DNA of 17,208 nucleotides, from the NCBI GenBank assembly GCA_023144715.1, contig JAGLFC010000074.1, forward strand, positions 1 through 17,208, given 5' to 3'. The translations under genes and the position numbers were made by a program. Shown here piece by piece: positions 13,540 to 17,208 of the stretch; position 1 is the first letter of the stretch; each line of letters begins with the position of its first letter. Under the pieces are notes generated by a model, which saw nothing but the letters and a program-made list of their open reading frames with translations, was not told the DNA's origin and searched no databases. The DNA comes from Gammaproteobacteria bacterium. GTDB lineage: Bacteria; Pseudomonadota; Gammaproteobacteria; GRL18.

Positions 13540-14406
13540 ATGGCAACAGGATTTTTTGCAGTTTTTGATGATATTGCCGCATTATTAGATGATGCCGCTG
13601 TCATGAGTAAAATTGCAGCAAAAAAAACAGCAGGTGTATTGGGTGATGATCTAGCAGTAGGAGCAGAAAAAGCATCAGGCTATGCGGCAAGTAGAGAATT
13701 ACCTGTATTATGGGCAATTTCAAAAGGCTCATTAATCAATAAAATGATCATTTTACCAATGGCATTTCTTTTAAGTGCTTTTGCACCTTGGACGATTATT
13801 CCCATATTGATGTTGGGAGGTTTATATCTCGCTTATGAAGGTGCAGAAAAAATAGCGGAATTCTTTTTTCCTCATCACAAAGAAACCTTACATAAGGCGA
13901 TTGATTCATCTGAGGCTGATCTTTTAAAATATGAAAAAAAGAAAGTAAAATCAGCCATTCTTACCGATTTTATTTTATCCATTGAAATCATTATTATTGC
14001 ATTAGGCACAGTTATGGAACAAAGCCTAGTGATTCAAATTATAGTGGTATCATTTATTGCCTTATTAGCCACTATAGGTGTCTATGGTATTGTGGCTTTA
14101 TTGGTCAGAATGGATGATATTGGTTACAAAATAATAGAAATTGCAGGCGAAAAAAGGCGAATATTAAAAGTGTTTGGTGAATTATTAGTAAAGGGATTGC
14201 CCATTATTATTAAGCTTCTATCAGTGATTGGAACAATTGCTATGTTATTGGTTGCAGGTGGCATATATGTTCATAATATTCATGCCTTACACGAATATTT
14301 ACATTTTATGCCTGCTATTTTAGGTGAATTATTTACAGGAGCGGTCATTGGTGCAATTGTATTGCTGGTCGTTAAGTCATTTTTAAAAGTGAAACATGCC
14401 TTTTAA
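13540..14406 (+). CDS. yedI: DUF808 (YedI-like) inner-membrane protein
   Basis: The 288-aa protein matches YedI/DUF808, a conserved integral inner-membrane family with no settled function. The N-terminal cytosolic signature is FDDIAALLDDAAVMSKIAAKKTAG (9-32), continuing VLGDDLAV (33-40) and SRELPVLWAISKGS (51-64). About five membrane segments follow (roughly 69-97, 138-157, 163-190, 220-243, 263-282). A strong AAGGA ribosome-binding site lies 8 nt before the ATG. It is third in the yehS-DUF2956-DUF808 unit, 10 nt after the second gene. Its TAA stop overlaps the TAA of the opposing L,D-transpeptidase in the palindrome TTAA, leaving no room for a separate terminator. Confidence 0.92.
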   Translation: MATGFFAVFDDIAALLDDAAVMSKIAAKKTAGVLGDDLAVGAEKASGYAASRELPVLWAISKGSLINKMIILPMAFLLSAFAPWTIIPILMLGGLYLAYEGAEKIAEFFFPHHKETLHKAIDSSEADLLKYEKKKVKSAILTDFILSIEIIIIALGTVMEQSLVIQIIVVSFIALLATIGVYGIVALLVRMDDIGYKIIEIAGEKRRILKVFGELLVKGLPIIIKLLSVIGTIAMLLVAGGIYVHNIHALHEYLHFMPAILGELFTGAVIGAIVLLVVKSFLKVKHAF

Positions 14407-15395
14407 AATAATTCGTCAAGTGGATCGGATTTTTTGGTAATGGCTTGAGTGATGGCAATAGGGAGTCCATTTTTTTTCTCTAATGCCTGTCTTAACGCTT
14501 GAGCAACGACGACCAATTTTTGTTGCTCATTATATTTAAAAAAAGTTTTTTTAATCAATACCATTGTTTGTTCATATAATTCATTATAGGGAAGTTCCTC
14601 ACCTTCTAATTGTGGATGCACTTCAATGTAGATTTGTTTATTTCTCCAACCCACTTTAATGGGTTGATTGACAATATACACAGGTAATCCTACTTTTACC
14701 TCAGGAAATAAGCGTTCAATATCTTCAGGATACATACGAACACAGCCATGACTGACACGCATACCCACACCAAAGGGTTTATTGGTACTATGAATTAAAT
14801 AACCAGGAATGCCTAAACGTAAGGCAAATAAACCTAATGGATTATCAACACCTGCTGGAACGACATCAGGTAAAATCTCTCCTTGTTCGGCATGTTCTTT
14901 TTTGATGGATTCAGGAGGTGTCCAAGTAGGATTGGCTTTTTTGGTCGTAATAGTGGTTTTACCCAGTGGGGTATTCCAGTCTTGGCGACCAATACTCACA
15001 GGATGAGTAATAACATGTTTATGATCAGGTGAATAATAATAAAGGCGGTACTCAGGCAAATTAAGAGTCACTCCTTTTCTCGGTGTCTCAGGTAAAATAC
15101 GGCTATCAGGAATTAAAATGGCAGTATTTGTACTAGGAAGCCAACGATCAACCTTAGGATTGACTAAGAGAATTTCATTTTGACCAATATTATAACGTCG
15201 TGCCACATCAAGTAAGGTATCCTCTGCTTTAGCATAAACAAATAAAGGTTGTTTAGGATCATTACCAATGAGCGTTTCATTTTTATCCAGCGGTAAATCA
15301 AATTGAGTCGTCCATGCAGGCATACTATAAAGCATGACTATTATCGTCCATAAAAACCACTGAATCGTCATTTTGTTTACTAAGAGTAGCCGCAC
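14403..15395 (-). CDS. L,D-transpeptidase with LysM and YkuD domains (ErfK/YbiS-like)
   Basis: A periplasmic L,D-transpeptidase of the ErfK/YbiS/YcfS group, which in E. coli attaches Braun lipoprotein to peptidoglycan or makes 3-3 crosslinks. The open frame extends to an ATG at 15476 without a ribosome-binding site. I choose GTG at 15395 because GGAG (15401-15404) lies 5 nt upstream and the start gives a normal signal peptide (Arg2 and Lys8, hydrophobic core about 13-24, cleavage near 28-30). In this 330-aa numbering, a LysM-like region (about 52-96, DTLLDVARRYNIG...NP) precedes the YkuD domain (about 109-243) with IHS (His202) and SHGCVRM, where Cys218 is the nucleophile and His216 is nearby. 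ATG at 15371 is another start but leaves the signal without a basic n-region. Which reaction it performs cannot be told from sequence. Confidence 0.9.
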   Translation of the reverse strand: MRLLLVNKMTIQWFLWTIIVMLYSMPAWTTQFDLPLDKNETLIGNDPKQPLFVYAKAEDTLLDVARRYNIGQNEILLVNPKVDRWLPSTNTAILIPDSRILPETPRKGVTLNLPEYRLYYYSPDHKHVITHPVSIGRQDWNTPLGKTTITTKKANPTWTPPESIKKEHAEQGEILPDVVPAGVDNPLGLFALRLGIPGYLIHSTNKPFGVGMRVSHGCVRMYPEDIERLFPEVKVGLPVYIVNQPIKVGWRNKQIYIEVHPQLEGEELPYNELYEQTMVLIKKTFFKYNEQQKLVVVAQALRQALEKKNGLPIAITQAITKKSDPLDELF

Positions 15396-15400
15396 AATAA

Positions 15401-15404
15401 CTCC
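15401..15404 (-). promoter_or_regulatory. Ribosome-binding site deciding the L,D-transpeptidase start
   Basis: GGAG on the minus strand lies 5 nt before GTG at 15395. The other in-frame candidates, ATG at 15476 and ATG at 15371, lack a comparable site. The GTG also adds Arg and Lys in front of the hydrophobic signal core. Confidence 0.55.
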
Positions 15405-15529
15405 ATAATAATAGGAAAAGAACCCGCAGAAGTGGTTTACTTCATTGATACAAAATAATACACTAATTTTAAACATATTATTTTAACACAGCCACTCTTT
15501 ACAATCTTCTAATCCAGAGAATAGACATT

Positions 15530-16057
15530 ATGCAAGCAAAAATAGGTATTATCACCGCATCAGACAGAGCCAGTGCAGGTATTTATGAAGACCTTTCAGG
15601 GCAAGCGATTATTGATACCATGAAAGATTATCTTCATTCTGAATGGGAAGCGGTATACCGTGTCATTCCTGATGTCCAAAGTGATTTAGAGCAAACAATG
15701 ATTGAACTATCCGATCAAGAAAATTGCTGTCTTATTGTCACCACAGGTGGCACAGGCCCTGCCAAACGAGATGTAACGCCAGAAGCCACAGAGAATGTCT
15801 GTGAAAAAATGATGCCGGGTTTTGGTGAATTGATGCGTCAGGTGAGCTTACAATATGTGCCTACTGCCATTCTTTCACGTCAAACTGCGGGGATTCGAGG
15901 ATCATCTCTTATTGTTAATCTACCCGGTAAACCAAAATCAATCCGTGAATGCCTAGATGCAGTTTTTCCTGCCATTCCTTATTGTATCGACCTCATTGAT
16001 GGCCCCTTTCTGGAATGTAATGATGAAGTGATTAAAGTGTTTAGACCCAAAAAATAA
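15530..16057 (+). CDS. mog: Molybdopterin adenylyltransferase MogA
   Basis: MogA adenylates molybdopterin, preparing it for Mo insertion by MoeA. The 175-aa protein has SDRASAGIYED (11-21), TTGGTGPAKRDVTPEAT (71-87) and PGFGELMRQ (96-104), and a C-terminal LPGKPKSIRECL (about 141-152) with FPAIPYCIDLI. The conserved acids corresponding to E. coli Asp49 and Asp82 appear as Asp48 and Asp81. The protein is shorter than E. coli MogA (about 195) because it lacks an insert just before the IPYC segment and part of the tail. The MPGFGE and DVTPE details fit MogA better than MoaB. It overlaps rsuA by one base (TAATG) and is divergent from the L,D-transpeptidase. No other molybdenum-cofactor gene is in the window. 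Confidence 0.93.
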   Translation: MQAKIGIITASDRASAGIYEDLSGQAIIDTMKDYLHSEWEAVYRVIPDVQSDLEQTMIELSDQENCCLIVTTGGTGPAKRDVTPEATENVCEKMMPGFGELMRQVSLQYVPTAILSRQTAGIRGSSLIVNLPGKPKSIRECLDAVFPAIPYCIDLIDGPFLECNDEVIKVFRPKK

Positions 16058-16749
16058 TGAGATTAGATAAATATCTTTGTCAAAATACTCACCTGACCCG
16101 TTCTATTGCCAAAAAAGCTATTGCCTCAGGGCAGGTGTTTGTCAATACACAGTGTATAAAAAACAGTGCGATTAAAATTAAAGAACAAGATGATATAACG
16201 TATTTAGGCAAAACAATTACCTCTCTCAGTCGTCGTTATCTGATGCTCAATAAACCACCTCATTATATTTGTTCCACACAGAATGAATTGTATCCCTCAG
16301 TGTTAACGCTTATTGAGGTTCAATCCGTACAAGCGTTACGTATTGTAGGACGCTTGGATGTTGATACCACAGGACTTGTATTGATTACCGATGATGGTCA
16401 ATGGTCACATCGTGTCACATCACCTAAAAAAGAGTGCTATAAAACGTATCAAGTGGATTTGGCAGAAGATATTAATAGTGATGCCATTCAACATTTTAAA
16501 CAAGGTATTTTATTAAAAAATGAAGACCATGTAACGTTGCCTGCAACACTGGTGATAAAAGAGAGAAAAAAGGTCTTGTTAAGTATACAAGAAGGGCGTT
16601 ATCATCAAGTAAAACGTATGTTTACCGCCATTGGTAATCATGTTAAAGCCTTACATCGTGTGCGTATCGGTTCTATTATATTAGATACTCAACTTAAAGA
16701 AGGTGAATGGCGTTATTTAACACCAGAAGAAATTTCTTCTATCAATTAA
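16057..16749 (+). CDS. rsuA: 16S rRNA pseudouridine(516) synthase RsuA
   Basis: RsuA converts U516 of 16S rRNA to pseudouridine during small-subunit assembly. The 230-aa protein has an N-terminal S4-like RNA-binding domain (about 1-58, MRLDKYL...SGQVFVN) followed by the catalytic domain. MLNKPPHYICST (63-74) is motif I. GRLDVDTTGLVLITDDGQWSHRVTSP (98-123) carries the catalytic Asp101. EGRYHQVKRMF (about 180-190) and HRVRIG (about 200-205) are conserved RNA-contact segments. The GRYHQVKRMF and DDGQWSH details match RsuA rather than RluB/RluE/RluF. Its ATG overlaps the mogA stop by one base, so translation is coupled, although the functions are unrelated. Confidence 0.95.
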   Translation: MRLDKYLCQNTHLTRSIAKKAIASGQVFVNTQCIKNSAIKIKEQDDITYLGKTITSLSRRYLMLNKPPHYICSTQNELYPSVLTLIEVQSVQALRIVGRLDVDTTGLVLITDDGQWSHRVTSPKKECYKTYQVDLAEDINSDAIQHFKQGILLKNEDHVTLPATLVIKERKKVLLSIQEGRYHQVKRMFTAIGNHVKALHRVRIGSIILDTQLKEGEWRYLTPEEISSIN

Positions 16750-16786
16750 TGCACTGAATCAGTCATAGAAAAAGAGAATAACAATC

Positions 16787-17208
16787 ATGGATAATTCTAC
16801 ACAACAAAAAGCACAATTTATTAAAATGATGCAGTTTCGACATGCCTGTAAAGTCTTTGATGACACTAAAAAAATATCAGATGACGACTTCCTTTATATT
16901 TTGGAAAGTGCCAGACTGTCTCCTAGTTCTTTTGGCTTTGAACCTTGGCATTTTTTAGTCATTCAAAAAAGTGTATTGAGAGAAAAACTCAAAGCTCTGA
17001 CATGGGGAGCACAAGGAACGTTACCGACTGCGAGTCATTTTATTGTTACGCTTGTTCGTACAGGAAAAAGTATGCGTTTTGATCGTGATTATATTGAGAG
17101 TATTATGAAAAATACCCATAATATACCAGAAGAAGCACGAAGTAAACGTAAAGAATTTTATCAAGAATTTCAACAAAATGATTTTAAATTATTAAATAAT
17201 GAGCAGGC
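16787..17208 (+). CDS. Nitroreductase-family flavoprotein, N-terminal part (3' partial)
   Basis: An open frame from ATG at 16787 runs off the right edge (140 complete codons). The N-terminus resembles FMN-dependent NAD(P)H oxidoreductases of the NfsB/YdgI type. FRHACKVFDDTKKIS (17-31) is the usual R-x-A-x-K-x-F/Y-D FMN phosphate-binding region, and ESARLSPSSFGFEPWHF (40-56) is the conserved A-x-x-SPSS-x-G-x-(E/Q)-PW segment contacting flavin. Such enzymes reduce nitroaromatics, quinones or other acceptors, and the physiological substrate cannot be told. A GAGA purine stretch lies about 10 bases before the ATG. It begins 37 nt after rsuA with no terminator between, so read-through from mogA-rsuA is likely. 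Confidence 0.88.
   Translation, partial: MDNSTQQKAQFIKMMQFRHACKVFDDTKKISDDDFLYILESARLSPSSFGFEPWHFLVIQKSVLREKLKALTWGAQGTLPTASHFIVTLVRTGKSMRFDRDYIESIMKNTHNIPEEARSKRKEFYQEFQQNDFKLLNNEQ

Noticed and set aside
15436..15464. TTTACT-17-TACACT as a mogA promoter
   Set aside because: Only four of six at each box in very AT-rich DNA; not distinguishable from background.

Overview
The window reads as chromosomal DNA from an AT-rich gammaproteobacterium. Most recognisable proteins resemble gammaproteobacterial families: MinC/MinD/MinE, the xseB-ispA-dxs order, PcnB, MogA, RsuA, YbfF-like hydrolase, YehS (DUF1456), DUF2956, DUF3581 and YedI (DUF808). I cannot fix the genus. Lineages such as Methylococcales or Thiotrichales are possible, but this is only an impression. 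I see no tRNA, rRNA, CRISPR array, transposase or integrase, and no gene-free stretch longer than about 300 bases.

Layout. (1) Bases 1-1410 hold an accessory, even more AT-rich piece. It contains the C-terminal part of a probable LlaJI/McrC-like PD-(D/E)xK restriction endonuclease, cut by the left edge, and a small unknown gene overlapping it by 11 nt. A 213-nt spacer with short repeats follows. (2) 1624-3539, minus strand: minC-minD-minE, which places the division site. (3) 3754-6040, plus strand: an unknown inner-membrane protein, a DUF3581 protein and a YbfF-like esterase. (4) 6059-9148, minus strand: xseB-ispA-dxs (exonuclease VII small subunit, farnesyl-PP synthase, DXP synthase). (5) 9309-12569, plus strand: a CNP1-like exported protein, then pcnB-folK-panB. 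The last three overlap by ATGA junctions, and panC does not follow. (6) 12668-14406, plus strand: yehS, a DUF2956 gene and a DUF808 gene behind a good sigma70-type promoter. (7) 14403-15395, minus strand: a LysM/YkuD L,D-transpeptidase whose stop codon shares TTAA with the DUF808 stop. (8) 15530-17208, plus strand: mogA and rsuA (1-nt overlap), then the start of a nitroreductase cut by the right edge.

Most of the window is housekeeping: division, isoprenoid, folate and pantothenate precursors, RNA 3'-end processing, molybdenum cofactor, ribosome modification and cell wall. The most promising material for something undescribed is the left-edge restriction gene with its overlapping unknown partner. 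Next come the three-gene unit of uncharacterised families (yehS/DUF2956/DUF808) and the unknown membrane protein with a GEEISWGQR motif. Three start codons (xseB, the L,D-transpeptidase, DUF3581) are better placed downstream of the longest-ORF start, on ribosome-binding-site, promoter or family-length grounds.
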